NCBI GenBank assembly: GCA_022376925.1
Contig: JAIOJX010000025.1
Coordinates: 141,257,301 to 141,321,300 of the forward strand
Length of the DNA: 64,000 bases
Reading direction: 5' to 3'
Source: Tragulus kanchil
Lineage: Eukaryota > Chordata > Mammalia > Artiodactyla > Tragulidae
Below, piece by piece: positions 50,399-61,898 of the stretch. The notes under the pieces were generated by a model, which was not told where the DNA came from, ran no database searches, and saw nothing but the letters and a program-made list of their open reading frames with translations. How positions within the stretch are numbered: the first letter of the stretch is position 1; each line of letters starts with the position of its first letter. Both the position numbers and the translations under genes were made by a program.

Positions 50399-50824
50399 TT
50401 TACCTGTTGTATACACCATAATAGGGTTTTAGTAAATCATTTAATTTACTGGAAAGGAAAAACAGTAAGGCAGAAGCAGAACAATATTTGTCTGTTTTTC
50501 CTCTATATGTTCTATATGAGCAACACAATCTTTAGAAGAGTCATATAATGATGCTTTGTGCATCACATGTGATGCAAATGAAAACTATCATATGAGTGCT
50601 TTGTTAAATATTATGATTAATGCAAGTAATTTCTGATAGGAAAATGTACAAGTAATACAATGTATAAGCTCTATATTTTTCCATTTTTCTTTTTTTAACA
50701 TACCAAAAATATGTTCCTGGGGAATTTCTGATGTGAAAAAAAAAATTCATGCAAAAATGAGTCATTTACTTACATTTGAAAATGTATCACAGTAGTTGGA
50801 GCTTTCAATTTTTGCAATAAATAA

Positions 50825-51035
50825 ATGCTTCTTGTGTGTTAGTTGCTTAGTTATGTCCAACTCTTTGGAACCCCACGGGCTGTAACCCACCAGGTTCCTC
50901 TGTCCATGGAATTCACCAGGCAATAATACTGGAGTGGGTTGCCATTTTCTTCTCCAGGAAATTTTCCCAACAAAGAGACTGAACCTAGGTGCCCTGCACT
51001 GCATGCAGACTATTCTCTGAGCCACCAGATCAAAT
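50825..51035 (-). mobile_element. Bov-tA SINE, reverse, D15 copy 2
   Basis: Same SINE as at 49752-49962, displaced by 1073 bases. Confidence 0.9.
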
Positions 51036-51085
51036 GCTTCTTAATTTAATTAAAAAGTCTGAACCATATTTAGCAGTAATCTTTC

Positions 51086-52890
51086 TTTTTTTTTTTTTTT
51101 TAAACCTTTATTTTACTTTTAACTTTTACAGAGTTTTGTTGTTCACAGACATGCATGTTCTCAGATTAGTCACATGTATATCCCCCCCTTCCCACCCCTC
51201 CCGACCATCACACAGCACCCCTGAAGGATCCCCTTTTCTCACAGAGCAATGACTAGAGCTATTTTCTTCACTTATGATAGTACAGGCCTTCATGCTACTT
51301 CCTTTACGCCTCTCACCCACTGTTCCTTCCCCAAAATGTCCATATGTCCACTGTCCATGTCTGTCTTTCTGTCGCTTCACTGCATGTGCCATCATCACCA
51401 TCCTACTAGATTCCATATATATGTGTTAATATACTGTATTTGTCCTTCTCTTTCTGACTGACTTCACTTTTTAGGATATGTTCTAGATCCAGCCACCTCA
51501 TGAGGGCTGATTCTTCTGCATTTCTCTTTACAGCTGTGTAGTATTCCATTGTATATATGTACCAGAGCTTTTGGATCCATTCGTTCGTCGATGGGCATCT
51601 AGGTTCCTTCCATGTTCTAGCTATTGTATAGAGAGCTGCAATGAACATTGGGGTACAGGTGCTTCTTTCAGATGTGATTTCATCAGGGTATAAGCCTAAG
51701 AGTGGGATTGCTGGGTCATATGGTGCTTCTATTTTTAGTTTTTTAAGAAATCTCCAGACTGTCTTCCATAGAGGCTGTATCAATTTACACTCCCACCAGC
51801 AATGCAGGAGTGTTCCCTTTTCTCCGCAGCCTCTCCAGCATTTATTGTCTGTCGATTTGTGGATGATGGCCATTCTGACGGGTGTGAGGTGATATCTCAT
51901 TGTAGTTTTGATTTGCATTTCTCTAATTATTAGTGAAGCTGAGCATCGTTTCATGTGTTTTTGGGTCATCTGTATGTCATCGTTGGAGAGGTGTCTGTTT
52001 AGGTCCTTTTCCCATTTTTTGATTGGGTTGTTCGTTTTTCCAGTGCTGAGTTGTCTGAGTTGCTTGTAGATTTTGGAGATTAATTCTTTGTCTGTTGTTT
52101 CATTTGCTATGATTTTCTCCCACTCTGTGGGCTGTCTGTTCAGCTTTTTTGTAATGTCTTTAGCTGTACAAAAGCTTTTAAGTTTCATTAGGTCCCACAT
52201 GTTCATTTGTCTTTTGAGTTCCACTATTCTAGTAGGTGGGTCAGAGAAGATCTTGCTTTGATTGATGTCCTTGAGGGTTTTGCCTATATTCTCCTCTAAG
52301 AGTTTGATGGTTTCTGGCCTTACATTTAAGTCTTTAATCCATTTTGAGTTGATTTTTGTGTATGGTGTCAGAGTATGTTCCAACTTCATTTTCTTGCATG
52401 TAGCTGTCCAATTTTCCCAGCACCATTTGTTGAAGAGGCTGTCTTTGTCCCATTTTATATGTTCGCCTCCTTTGTCAAAAATAAGGTACCCATAGGTGTG
52501 TGGGTTTATCTCTGGGTTCTCGATCTTGTTCCATTGGTCGATATTTCTGTTTTTGTGCCAGTACCATACTGTCTTGATGACTGTTGCTTTGTAGTAGAGT
52601 CTGAAGTTAGGGAGGCTGATCCCCCCAGCTCCATTCTTCTTCCTGAGGATTGCTTTGGCTATTCGAGGTCTTTTGTGTTTCCATATGAACTGTGTTATTT
52701 GTTGGTCTAGTTCTGTGAAGAATGTTATTGGAAGTTTGATAGGGATCGCATTGAATCTATAGATGACATTTGGTAGTATGGTCATTTTCACAATATTGAT
52801 TCTCCCGACCCAGGAACACGGAATATTTCTCCATCTGTTTAACTCTTCTTTAATGTCTCTCATGAGTGTCTTGTAATTTTCTGTGTACAG
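51086..52890 (-). mobile_element. Young 5'-truncated L1, reverse
   Basis: A contiguous L1 of about 1.8 kb on the minus strand: poly-A tail at 51086-51101, 3' UTR, then the C-terminal part of ORF2. L1 similarity stops near 52890, where ORF2 would continue upstream. 5' truncation is the usual fate of L1 copies. I could not find a convincing target-site duplication. The long open frame indicates recent insertion. Confidence 0.93.
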
Positions 52891-52923
52891 TTCTAATAAG
52901 TAGCATAGTTTGCATCTCTTCAT
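51406..52923 (-). pseudogene. L1 ORF2p C-terminal fragment, 505 codons open
   Basis: C-terminal part of the L1 ORF2 protein, whose full form has endonuclease, reverse transcriptase and a Cys-rich RNA-binding end. Residues 1-11 come from flanking DNA; L1 similarity starts at about residue 12 (LYTENYKTL). [15 protein letters not shown] (37-51) and the following region correspond to the part after the RT catalytic core. The terminal CCHC motif is complete: C362, C366, H374, C379, the spacing known for L1. The frame ends naturally at THIYGI. Endonuclease and RT active sites are absent, so it cannot retrotranspose. Plus-strand frames at 51641-52710 are shadows. Confidence 0.93.
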
Positions 52924-54540
52924 GATGGATGTCTACACCCAATGTACATGTTTTGAGATATACAAACCATAACCATAAACACTCAATTTTCGGATTCACT
53001 CTCAGGTTAAAATTACTTTATCTGAGAAAGTCTACACACATTTATAGAATGAGAAAATTCCAGGGACAACAGGAACTAAAAAAGAAAAAAAAAATCCAAT
53101 AGCACTCTTCTTTATGCAGCACAAAGCCTTTTAAAGATAACATCTTACTATTATTCGAAACAAACCTTCCAGGTAAACTACTCTTATTTTTATTAACATA
53201 TAACAAGGAAAACTAAGCTTCACTGAAATTAACGATAATTATTGATCTACTACAATTAGATGGTATAGCCAAAAGTGAGTTTCTAACTTAGGGCCTGATT
53301 CTGTTCTTTTTCACTAGACAAGGTATTGCTTTGTTTTCTGCTCAGAATTTCACATCTTGGAAAATAAGTCTCATTAGGTCCCATGTCCTTTTCAGTTCCA
53401 CTATTCTAGTAGGTGGGTCAGAGAAGATCTTGCTTTGATTGATGTCCTTGAGGGTTTTGCCTATATTCTCCTCTAAGAGTTTGATGGTTTCTGGCCTTAC
53501 ATTTAAGTCTTTAATCCATTTTGAGTTGATTTTTGTGTATGGTGTCAGAGTATGTTCCAACTTCATTTTCTTGCATGTAGCTGTCCAATTTTCCCAGCAC
53601 CATTTGTTGAAGAGGCTGTCTTTGTCCCATTTTATATGTTCGCCTCCTTTGTCAAAAATAAGGTACCCATAGGTGTGTGGGTTTATCTCTGGGTTCTCGA
53701 TCTTGTTCCATTGGTCGATATTTCTGTTTTTGTGCCAGTACCATACTGTCTTGATGACTGTTGCTTTGTAGTAGAGTCTGAAGTTAGGGAGGCTGATCCC
53801 CCCAGCTCCATTCTTCTTCCTGAGGATTGCTTTGGCTATTCGAGGTCTTTTGTGTTTCCATATGAACTGTGTTATTTGTTGGTCTAGTTCTGTGAAGAAT
53901 GTTATTGGAAGTTTGATAGGGATCGCATTGAATCTATAGATGACATTTGGTAGTATGGTCATTTTCACAATATTGATTCTCCCGACCCAGGAACACGGAA
54001 TATTTCTCCATCTGTTTAACTCTTCTTTAATGTCTCTCATGAGTGTCTTGTAATTTTCTGTGTACAGTTCTAATAAGTAGCATAGTTTGCATCTCTTCAT
54101 GATGGATGTCTACACCCAATGTACATGTTTTGAGATATACAAACCATAACCATAAACACTCAATTTTCGGATTCACTCTCAGGTTAAAATTACTTTATCT
54201 GAGAAAGTCTACACACATTTATAGAATGAGAAAATTCCAGGGACAACAGGAACTAAAAAAGAAAAAAAAAATCCAATAGCACTCTTCTTTATGCAGCACA
54301 AAGCCTTTTAAAGATAACATCTTACTATTATTCGAAACAAACCTTCCAGGTAAACTACTCTTATTTTTATTAACATATAACAAGGAAAACTAAGCTTCAC
54401 TGAAATTAACGATAATTATTGATCTACTACAATTAGATGGTATAGCCAAAAGTGAGTTTCCTAACTTAGGGCCTGATTCTGTTCTTTTTTTCACTAGACA
54501 AGGTATTGCTTTGTTTTCTGCTCAGAATTTTCACATCTTT
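52188..54540. repeat. Direct duplication D16 (offset 1177)
   Basis: Bases about 52188-53358 recur at about 53372-54540. Both edges of the second copy are ragged: near 53372-53400 it reads 'cattaggtcccatgtcc' and then skips bases present at 52190-52222. Near the right end the T runs differ in length (53304 against 54483). Confidence 0.97.
53372..54067 (-). mobile_element. L1 ORF2 fragment, D16 second copy
   Basis: The 5' part of the L1 at 51086-52890 repeated 1177 bases away. It lacks the 3' end and poly-A, so it is not an insertion of its own. The matching minus-strand frame (53342-54100, 252 codons) follows the L1 protein up to about residue 238 and then loses it through deletions at the ragged edge. 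Confidence 0.92.
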
Positions 54541-56542
54541 GAATTTCTTTTAATAATATCTGTGGAAATAGTAATGATCTACCAATAAGTAGGTGATTTT
54601 CTTTTTTTATTCTACCTTTAGCCTAGATACCAGAATGGTATCCAACACTCACTGTTCTAACCTCCTTGTACTCCTATTCTCCAGACAAAATATGAATGAT
54701 GATTGCCATACATCCTTAAAAAATTTTGATTTGAAAGCATCCCTGGAGAATGGGCAGACAATATCTTGTTAGGCAACTCATCAACTGCTACTTTCTATTA
54801 TCTGCAATATACTTAAATACCTTTCCAATTCCACTCTTCATCTGCTTCTAGAGGATGGGATATAAGATGTCTACCAGTGAATATCTGGTATGTATATATC
54901 CAAAAGTTATCACAGCGTTCTACTGTCTTCCAGGCAATGAGCATGGGAAAAATGTAGTACTATAGCTAGAGTAAACTATAGGTAAAGGTTGAGCCAAAAT
55001 GTAGAAAGACTTCAAGTTCTTCTATCAGCATTAAGTCACTGCTCTAATTATGTGAACTAACGAAATAGCTTTTATATCTGAATCATTTTTATGAGGTTTT
55101 CAGTTATTGCAGCAGCCAAACACATGTCTTAAGATTATTGGTTTTAAAACATTAGGTATAAATGCCATCCTCTATGTAAGTAGATCCATTAGGACAGCTT
55201 GTTTTATTCACACTGTCCTTGTTTATGATTCAAATTTCTTCCTTCATTTGTAAGATCTACAGACTTTAAAAGGCACTCAATAATTTTTATTCAGAGACCT
55301 TTGATTGCATATTTATTTTTCCTTATTCAGCCCTATATCATTCCTTTACGAAGAATTCCTTCCGGATTCACTCTCAGGTTAAAATTACTTTATCTGAGAA
55401 AGTCTCCCAATTTATAGAATGAGAAAATTCCAGGGACAACAGGAACTAAAAAAGAAAAAAAAAATCCAATAGCACTCTTCTTTATGCAGCACAAAGCCTT
55501 TTAAAGATAACATCTTACTATTATTCGAAACAAACCTTCCAGGTAAACTACTCTTATTTTTATTAACATATAACAAGGAAAACTAAGCTTCACTGAAATT
55601 AACGATAATTATTGATCTACTACAATTAGATGGTATAGCCAAAAGTGAGTTTCCTAACTTAGGGCCTGATTCTGTTCTTTTTTTCACTAGACAAGGTATT
55701 GCTTTGTTTTCTGCTCAGAATTTTCACATCTTTGAATTTCTTTTAATAATATCTGTGGAAATAGTAATGATCTACCAATAAGTAGGTGATTTTCTTTTTT
55801 TATTCTACCTTTAGCCTAGATACCCAGAATGGTATCCAACACTCACTGTTCTAACCTCCTTGTACTCCTATTCTCCAGACAAAATATGAATGATGATTGC
55901 CATACATCCTTAAAAATTGTGATTTGAAAGCATCCCTGGAGAATGGGCAGACAATATCTTGTTAGGCAACTCATCAACTGCTACTTTCTATTATCTGCAA
56001 TATACTTAAATACCTTTCCAATTCCACTCTTCATCTGCTTCTAGAGGATGGGATATAAGATGTCTACCAGTGAATATCTGGTATGTATATATCCAAAAGT
56101 TATCACAGCGTTCTACTGTCTTCCAGGCAATGAGCATGGGAAAAATGTAGTACTATAGCTAGAGTAAACTATAGGTAAAGGTTGAGCCAAAATGTAGAAA
56201 GACTTCAAGTTCTTCTATCAGCATTAAGTCACTGCTCTAATTATGTGAACTAACGAAATAGCTTTTATATCTGAATCATTTTTATGAGGTTTTCAGTTAT
56301 TGCAGCAGCCAAACACATGTCTTAAGATTATTGGTTTTAAAACATTAGGTATAAATGCCATCCTCTATGTAAGTAGATCCATTAGGACAGCTTGTTTTAT
56401 TCACACTGTCCTTGTTTATGATTCAAATTTCTTCCTTCATTTGTAAGATCTACAGACTTTAAAAGGCACTCAATAATTTTTATTCAGAGACCTTTGATTG
56501 CATATTTATTTTTCCTTATTCAGCCCTATATCATTCCTTTAC
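54168..56542. repeat. Direct duplication D17 (offset 1193-1195)
   Basis: Bases 54168 to about 55349 recur at 55363 to about 56542, with a spacer of 13 bases. Because D16 also includes the start of this block, the segment from 52991 to about 53358 occurs three times (54168 and 55363). The unique content is AT-rich with no recognised gene or repeat. Confidence 0.97.
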
Positions 56543-56555
56543 TAGATGACTTACT

Positions 56556-56755
56556 CTTTGGACTCAGTTGGTAAAGAATTTGCCTATAAGGCAGAAAACC
56601 CAGGTTCGATCCCTGGATCAGGACGATCTCCTGGAGAAGGAATGGAAACCCACTCCAGTAATTCTTGCCTAGGAAATCCCATAGATGGGGATCCTGGTGG
56701 GCTATAGACCATGGGGTTGCAAACAGTCTGACATGACTTAGTGATTAACACTTTC
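56556..56755 (+). mobile_element. Bov-tA SINE, D18 copy 1
   Basis: Forward SINE with 'ggttcgatccctggatcagg' (B-box-like), 'ggaatggaaacccactccag' and 'gggctatagaccatggggtt'. The 5' end is slightly shortened. Confidence 0.9.
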
Positions 56756-56847
56756 ATTTTGCTCTTTTTTTATACCACGTTTTCTAAACTTTTTCCATTG
56801 CCTAACTTTAAAATATCTACTATGCTGCCAGTAAATATTCCTATATA

Positions 56848-57205
56848 TATTGTTTACTTTTTTTTTTTAAAGATTTATTTTTATTTATTTATTTTGGGCG
56901 GGGGTCAGGTTGTGGAGGGAGGGGAGCCAGCGGGCCACTTCTATTGGTCTTTCATTTCTCCATTTTCATCCGTCTTTGTTCTTTGGCCCATGCGAGCCTC
57001 CCATCGCGGTGGCCTCTGTTGTCGCAGAGCACCGGCTCTGGGCGCATGCGCTCCAGAGCTCCAGCTCGGTAATTGGACACATCAGTCCAGCTGCTCCGTG
57101 GCACGTGGGATCTTCCCAGGCCAGGCATTGAACCGGCGCCCCTTGCAGTGCAAGGCAGTGTCCTTATCCACTGGACCACCAGGGGAAGCCCTATTGTTTA
57201 CTTTT
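56848..57205 (-). mobile_element. tRNA-derived SINE with target-site duplication, D18 copy 1
   Basis: The reverse SINE body lies at 56862-57191, with a poly-A tail (T run) at its left end, and is flanked by a perfect 14-base duplication TATTGTTTACTTTT (56848-56861 and 57192-57205). Internal blocks: 'tttggcccatgcgagcctcc', 'agagcaccggctctgggcgc', 'attggacacatcagtccagc', 'gtgcaaggcagtgtccttat'. The high GC body and clean ends suggest a younger copy. A 175-codon frame across it is a shadow. Confidence 0.93.
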
Positions 57206-57296
57206 AAAACAAATATTTGCTCCATTTCTTTGTCTGACCTGCAAACTACCTTTCCACAGATAATCTAAGGTATGTCTTTATTCTGCACACCTGCTA

Positions 57297-57585
57297 GTCA
57301 CTGAATGCTTTGGTCCCCTTGAACCTTTGTATGCTGGAGCCCTGATCTCAAATGTGATGGTATTTGAAGGTGGGGCTTTGGGGAGCTAATTAGGTTTAAA
57401 TGAGACCATGAAGGTAGAGCCTCCAAAACAGGATTAATTTTCTAACAAGAAGTGGAAACTTATGCCATGTGAGGATACAGAAAGAAGGAGGCCATCTTAA
57501 CCAGGAAGGTGATGCTCTAATCTCAGACTTGCCAGTCTCCAGATCTGTAAGAAATAGGCTTCTATTGTTTAAGCCTCCAGTCCAA
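57297..57585 (+). mobile_element. MaLR (MLT1-type) LTR, cut at D18 junction
   Basis: Blocks 'tgaatgctttggtccccttg', 'caaatgtgatggtatttgaa', 'ggtggggctttggggagcta', 'tgccatgtgaggatacagaa' and 'cttgccagtctccagatctg' in order identify an ERVL-MaLR LTR. It lacks its last 40-50 bases because of the junction. Confidence 0.85.
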
Positions 57586-57758
57586 TAGGACAGCTTGTTT
57601 TATTCACACTGTCCTTGTTTATGATTCAAATTTCTTCCTTCATTTGTAAGATCTACAGACTTTAAAAGGCACTCAATAATTTTTATTCAGAGACCTTTGA
57701 TTGCATATTTATTTTTCCTTATTCAGCCCTATATCATTCCTTTACTAGATGACTTACT

Positions 57759-57958
57759 CTTTGGACTCAGTTGGTAAAGAATTTGCCTATAAGGCAGAAA
57801 ACCCAGGTTCGATCCCTGGATCAGGACGATCTCCTGGAGAAGGAATGGAAACCCACTCCAGTAATTCTTGCCTAGGAAATCCCATAGATGGGGATCCTGG
57901 TGGGCTATAGACCATGGGGTTGCAAACAGTCTGACATGACTTAGTGATTAACACTTTC
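57759..57958 (+). mobile_element. Bov-tA SINE, D18 copy 2
   Basis: Same SINE as at 56556-56755, displaced by 1203 bases. Confidence 0.9.
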
Positions 57959-58050
57959 ATTTTGCTCTTTTTTTATACCACGTTTTCTAAACTTTTTCCA
58001 TTGCCTAACTTTAAAATATCTACTATGCTGCCAGTAAATATTCCTATATA

Positions 58051-58408
58051 TATTGTTTACTTTTTTTTTTTAAAGATTTATTTTTATTTATTTATTTTGG
58101 GCGGGGGTCAGGTTGTGGAGGGAGGGGAGCCAGCGGGCCACTTCTATTGGTCTTTCATTTCTCCATTTTCATCCGTCTTTGTTCTTTGGCCCATGCGAGC
58201 CTCCCATCGCGGTGGCCTCTGTTGTCGCAGAGCACCGGCTCTGGGCGCATGCGCTCCAGAGCTCCAGCTCGGTAATTGGACACATCAGTCCAGCTGCTCC
58301 GTGGCACGTGGGATCTTCCCAGGCCAGGCATTGAACCGGCGCCCCTTGCAGTGCAAGGCAGTGTCCTTATCCACTGGACCACCAGGGGAAGCCCTATTGT
58401 TTACTTTT
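58051..58408 (-). mobile_element. tRNA-derived SINE with target-site duplication, D18 copy 2
   Basis: Same insertion and same flanking duplication as at 56848-57205. A shared target-site duplication shows that the pair came from copying the locus and not from two insertions. Confidence 0.93.
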
Positions 58409-58499
58409 AAAACAAATATTTGCTCCATTTCTTTGTCTGACCTGCAAACTACCTTTCCACAGATAATCTAAGGTATGTCTTTATTCTGCACACCTGCTA

Positions 58500-58832
58500 G
58501 TCACTGAATGCTTTGGTCCCCTTGAACCTTTGTATGCTGGAGCCCTGATCTCAAATGTGATGGTATTTGAAGGTGGGGCTTTGGGGAGCTAATTAGGTTT
58601 AAATGAGACCATGAAGGTAGAGCCTCCAAAACAGGATTAATTTTCTAACAAGAAGTGGAAACTTATGCCATGTGAGGATACAGAAAGAAGGAGGCCATCT
58701 TAACCAGGAAGGTGATGCTCTAATCTCAGACTTGCCAGTCTCCAGATCTGTAAGAAATAGGCTTCTATTGTTTAAGCCATCCAGTCTACAATAACTTGTT
58801 ATAGCTGCCCAAGTTGACTAAAATAAAACTTA
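58500..58832 (+). mobile_element. MaLR (MLT1-type) LTR, full right end
   Basis: Same LTR as at 57297, but continuing through 'taacttgttatagctgccca' and 'agttgactaaaata', the usual MaLR 3' end. This is the likely true state. Confidence 0.87.
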
Positions 58833-59874
58833 CTAAGGGTTTATCATTCTTCCATAACCTCAGAGACAGGGTAGCATTCTCCTAATTCTCCACTGTCCCA
58901 TTTTATTTCATTACCTGCTAATTCTTTTTAAAAGAAAGGCTGTCTTTTTTTTTTTTTTTTTAATTTAAACCCTCTCTCATACTCATCACTGTCAAGTGCA
59001 ACGCTCTTGGGCTTTCTCTCCACAACAAAGAGAGATCAAACACATGAAAACTCCATCCAACTTTGTGAAAATAATCTGTCTAATGTCTTTGCCTTTCAGG
59101 GCTTGGGCCTATTTTCTTTCAGATATTTCACCTGTGCTCCACTAAAGATCAGTGGCCATTCTCTTGGTATTGCTTTGGGTGTCATTCAGAGTTGCTTCAT
59201 CTTATATCAGAGATCAGATTCCCTGAGATGCAGAATTTGAGACAAAGATTAGTGACCAGGAATGTATTAGAAACTACTCTTTGGATCAAGGTTTTTGGAA
59301 GAGAAAGAAAGGCAGTAGGATAGGTCAACAGACAATTTGGTCTGAGTTGCTGTCTCCATTAAATGCTTCAGTCAATCCACAGAAAGTGCTAAAGCTGGAA
59401 AGCCATCTAAAGTTGTTTGTTTAAATGCAAGAGAGTTTCCATCAGTCATTGGATGCAGTTGCCCCAGGAAGGGATGTGGCCTTAGGCAGGTCTACTGCCA
59501 TCAGCCTAAGAATTCAGAGAGGAGGGGAGACAGCTGAAAGGGTGTTACCAGCAGCAGTTGCAAGAGCCAAAAAACCAGTACTTCAGTCCTGGAGGGACTT
59601 CAGGAAATTGCATGACACTATCAATTACATTTATTATTCAGATAAATACACTTCATACACTTTATATAAATCCTGGAAGCAGCAACTTCCAGGGAAAAAA
59701 GGAAATAAATAAGTGCTGCACAAGGATAAACATGAAAATTAATTATAATTATACATGTTATTTACTGAAGGACTGTTTCTGTAATAAAAGGTTGAATGTG
59801 AGCTTTCCATGTGACAGTACTTTAGGATTGTATGATGATTTTGCCCTAAAATTGGTGACATAAACATTTTTGTA
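58833..59874. other. Non-coding stretch
   Basis: No gene recognised. A T18 run lies near 58946-58962. Frames of 77-101 codons (59007-59240, 59425-59863) overlap each other and have no domain or family signature that I can name. Confidence 0.5.
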
Positions 59875-60167
59875 TCTTTCTCTCTGTCTCTCTCTCTTTT
59901 TATTTTTTTTGACCACTTCTGTTGATCTTTCATTCATTTACCTTTGTTCTTTGGCCTGTGTGGGCCTCCCATCGCAGCGGCCTCTCGTCGCAGAGCACTG
60001 GCTCTGGATACATGTGCCCCAGAGCTCTGGCTCAGTAGTTGGACACATCAGTCCAGCTGCTCTGCAGCACGTGGGATCTTCCCAGGCCAGGGATTGAACT
60101 GGCGCCCCTTGCACTGCAAGGTGGTGTCCTTACTCACTGGACCACCAGGGAAGCCCTCTTTCTCTCT
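59875..60167 (-). mobile_element. tRNA-derived SINE, reverse, with possible target-site duplication
   Basis: Same SINE type as at 38195 and 56862: 'tttggcctgtgtgggcctcc', 'agagcactggctctggatac', 'tagttggacacatcagtcca', 'gcacgtgggatcttcccagg', ending 'accaccagggaagccc'. TCTTTCTCTCT occurs on both sides (59875-59885 and 60157-60167), but that motif is low-complexity. Not duplicated. Confidence 0.9.
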
Positions 60168-60299
60168 TAAAGGGAGATGATTTTGTATAATCTAGTGAAT
60201 AGAGTAATTTTTAAATTAAAGTACACCACAATAATTGCTCACTTTTGAAGAACTTTACAACAAGAATTATTCTTTCTTATGTGTATTAAAATTCAATTA

Positions 60300-60420
60300 A
60301 TTCTATTATTATCCCTGTCATACAGTTGAGAATAAAGCTCAGGAAAAGGGTTATTTGCCTAAAGTCACGCAACTGTGAATTTGACCTCAACAGTCTGACA
60401 TTAGTGGCTACACTATCAAA
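60300..60420 (-). mobile_element. MIR SINE relic, reverse
   Basis: 'tattattatccctgtcatac', 'agttgagaataaagctcagg', 'ttatttgcctaaagtcacgc' and 'aactgtgaatttgacctcaa' match the reverse complement of the MIR core. Confidence 0.75.
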
Positions 60421-61204
60421 CATTACGTTGTGTTGACTTTGTAATTCCTTCCTTGTAATTCCAAGAATGGTAAGCAAATGTCTAAATATCCTGATTGGTG
60501 ACTATTTCCAGAAATTGAATGAAAAGTTATATAAATTTCCTCTGAGAGTTCTGTCTTGTACAGAATGTTCTACAAAAAGATTGAAGGGAGAATTGCAAAT
60601 TTGTTCTCACTCTGTTTATTTTTTATATCCTGGTTTTAAGATAAATTACTTTCAATTCATATAGAAAAATGAAAATGAGTCAAAAAAAAATATCCAGCAT
60701 ATGTACCCTTGAAAGACTACAATTTGAATACACAAAGAAAGGGACAAATAAAAAGATTTCTTCTTCTTACTTTCTTTTTAAGTAATTACTAGCTGAATCT
60801 TATCCCTCAAGAGGGAAAATACAGTTATTGTAAAATGGCAATGAAAATGAAATCTGTCAGCTGTTGCAAACTAACTTTGTTTGCTGTGTATTCAAACCTT
60901 GATGCTGTACAATTCTCCAAATAATTATAAAAGTTTTTCCTTGTTAATTTTCTTCTAGTTTTTAGAATTAAATTAAAAAAACAGGCCATGAAGAGGGATG
61001 TGTTACATAGAAACAAATGCAGAAGAAGGAGAGGGTGTTCGGGCAATATAGAATATAATTACACTGTATACAGTGACCCAGTACCATTATGAGAACTCGA
61101 GACTCTCATGAATTTTTCCTGGGTCCAGTATACTTTATTTCATTTTCTGTGAAGTTCTACTATTGATGCAAAATTATATGTACCCTTATAAATGAAAGTA
61201 TCTT
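60421..61204. other. AT-rich non-coding stretch
   Basis: Nothing recognised between the MIR and the L1. Confidence 0.5.
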
Positions 61205-61660
61205 AAAAATCCAATCAAAAATTGGACAAAAGACCTAAACAGATGTTTCTCCAAAGAAGACAGATAACTGACAGGCATGTGAAAAGATGCCCAATATTAC
61301 TAATTTTTGGAGACATGAGAATCAAGACTACAAGTAGATATCACTTCACACCAATCAGAATGGTCATCATTAAAATGTCTATAAAGAAGAAATGTGGAGA
61401 GGGTTGGAGAAAAGAGGACCTTCCTACTCTGTTGGTAAGAATGTAGACTGGCACAGCTACTATGGAGAATAGTATGGAGATTCCTCAGAAGACTAAAAAT
61501 AGAGTTGGCACATGATCCAGCAATCCCACTCCTGAGCATATATCTGGAGAAAACTCTGGTTTGAAAAGATACATGCACCTCGGTGTTCACTGCAACACTA
61601 TTTACAATAGCCAAGACATGGAAGTGTCCATGGACAGATGAACAGATAAAGAAGATGTGC

Positions 61661-61770
61661 TATATATATATGTGTATGTGTGTATATATATACATATATA
61701 CATATATATACACATATATACACACATTATATATTATATATATATATATATATTATATTCATACATATAT
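61661..61770. repeat. TA/TG/CA compound microsatellite
   Basis: About 110 bases of TA with TG and CA interruptions, inserted in or expanded from the L1. The sequence is highly self-complementary and would be prone to slippage and sequencing error. Confidence 0.9.
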
Positions 61771-61898
61771 AAAACAGAATACTACTCAGTCATAAGAATA
61801 AAATCATGTCATTTGCAACAACATGAATGAACCTAGATATCATTATACTAAGTATTTTGACAAGGACAAATATATGCTGTCACTTAAATGTGGAATCT

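Larger units (their letters stand above)
49323..51473. repeat. Direct duplication D15 (offset 1073, abutting)
   Basis: Bases 49323-50398 recur as about 50396-51473. The junction joins L1 3' sequence ('ctgactgacttcac' plus a T run) to unique flank ('tacctgttgtatacaccata'), sharing the T run. The copies differ near 50126/51199, where the first has a longer C run (cccccccc against cccctccc). Confidence 0.97.
56383..58786. repeat. Direct duplication D18 (offset 1203, abutting)
   Basis: Bases 56383-57585 recur as 57586 to about 58786. The junction breaks a MaLR LTR near its 3' end ('gcctccagtcc' then 'aataggacagcttg'), while the second copy continues normally ('gccatccagtctacaataac'). Two SINEs and one LTR are therefore shown twice. 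Confidence 0.97.

Noticed and set aside
51406..52923. 505-codon frame as a host gene
   Set aside because: It is the C-terminal part of L1 ORF2, with the L1 CCHC spacing and L1 3' UTR plus poly-A behind it.
50013..52925. Target-site duplication for the young L1
   Set aside because: I compared the bases before the poly-T with those after 52890 and found no convincing match. The L1 boundary is also disturbed by D15 and D16.
56741..57268. 175-codon plus-strand frame, present twice
   Set aside because: It runs through a SINE read on the strand opposite to the element. Similar peptides appear at every copy of this SINE in the window.
59425..59863. Overlapping frames of 95 and 101 codons as a gene
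   Set aside because: No domain, no splice structure and no family resemblance; the two frames overlap in different phases.
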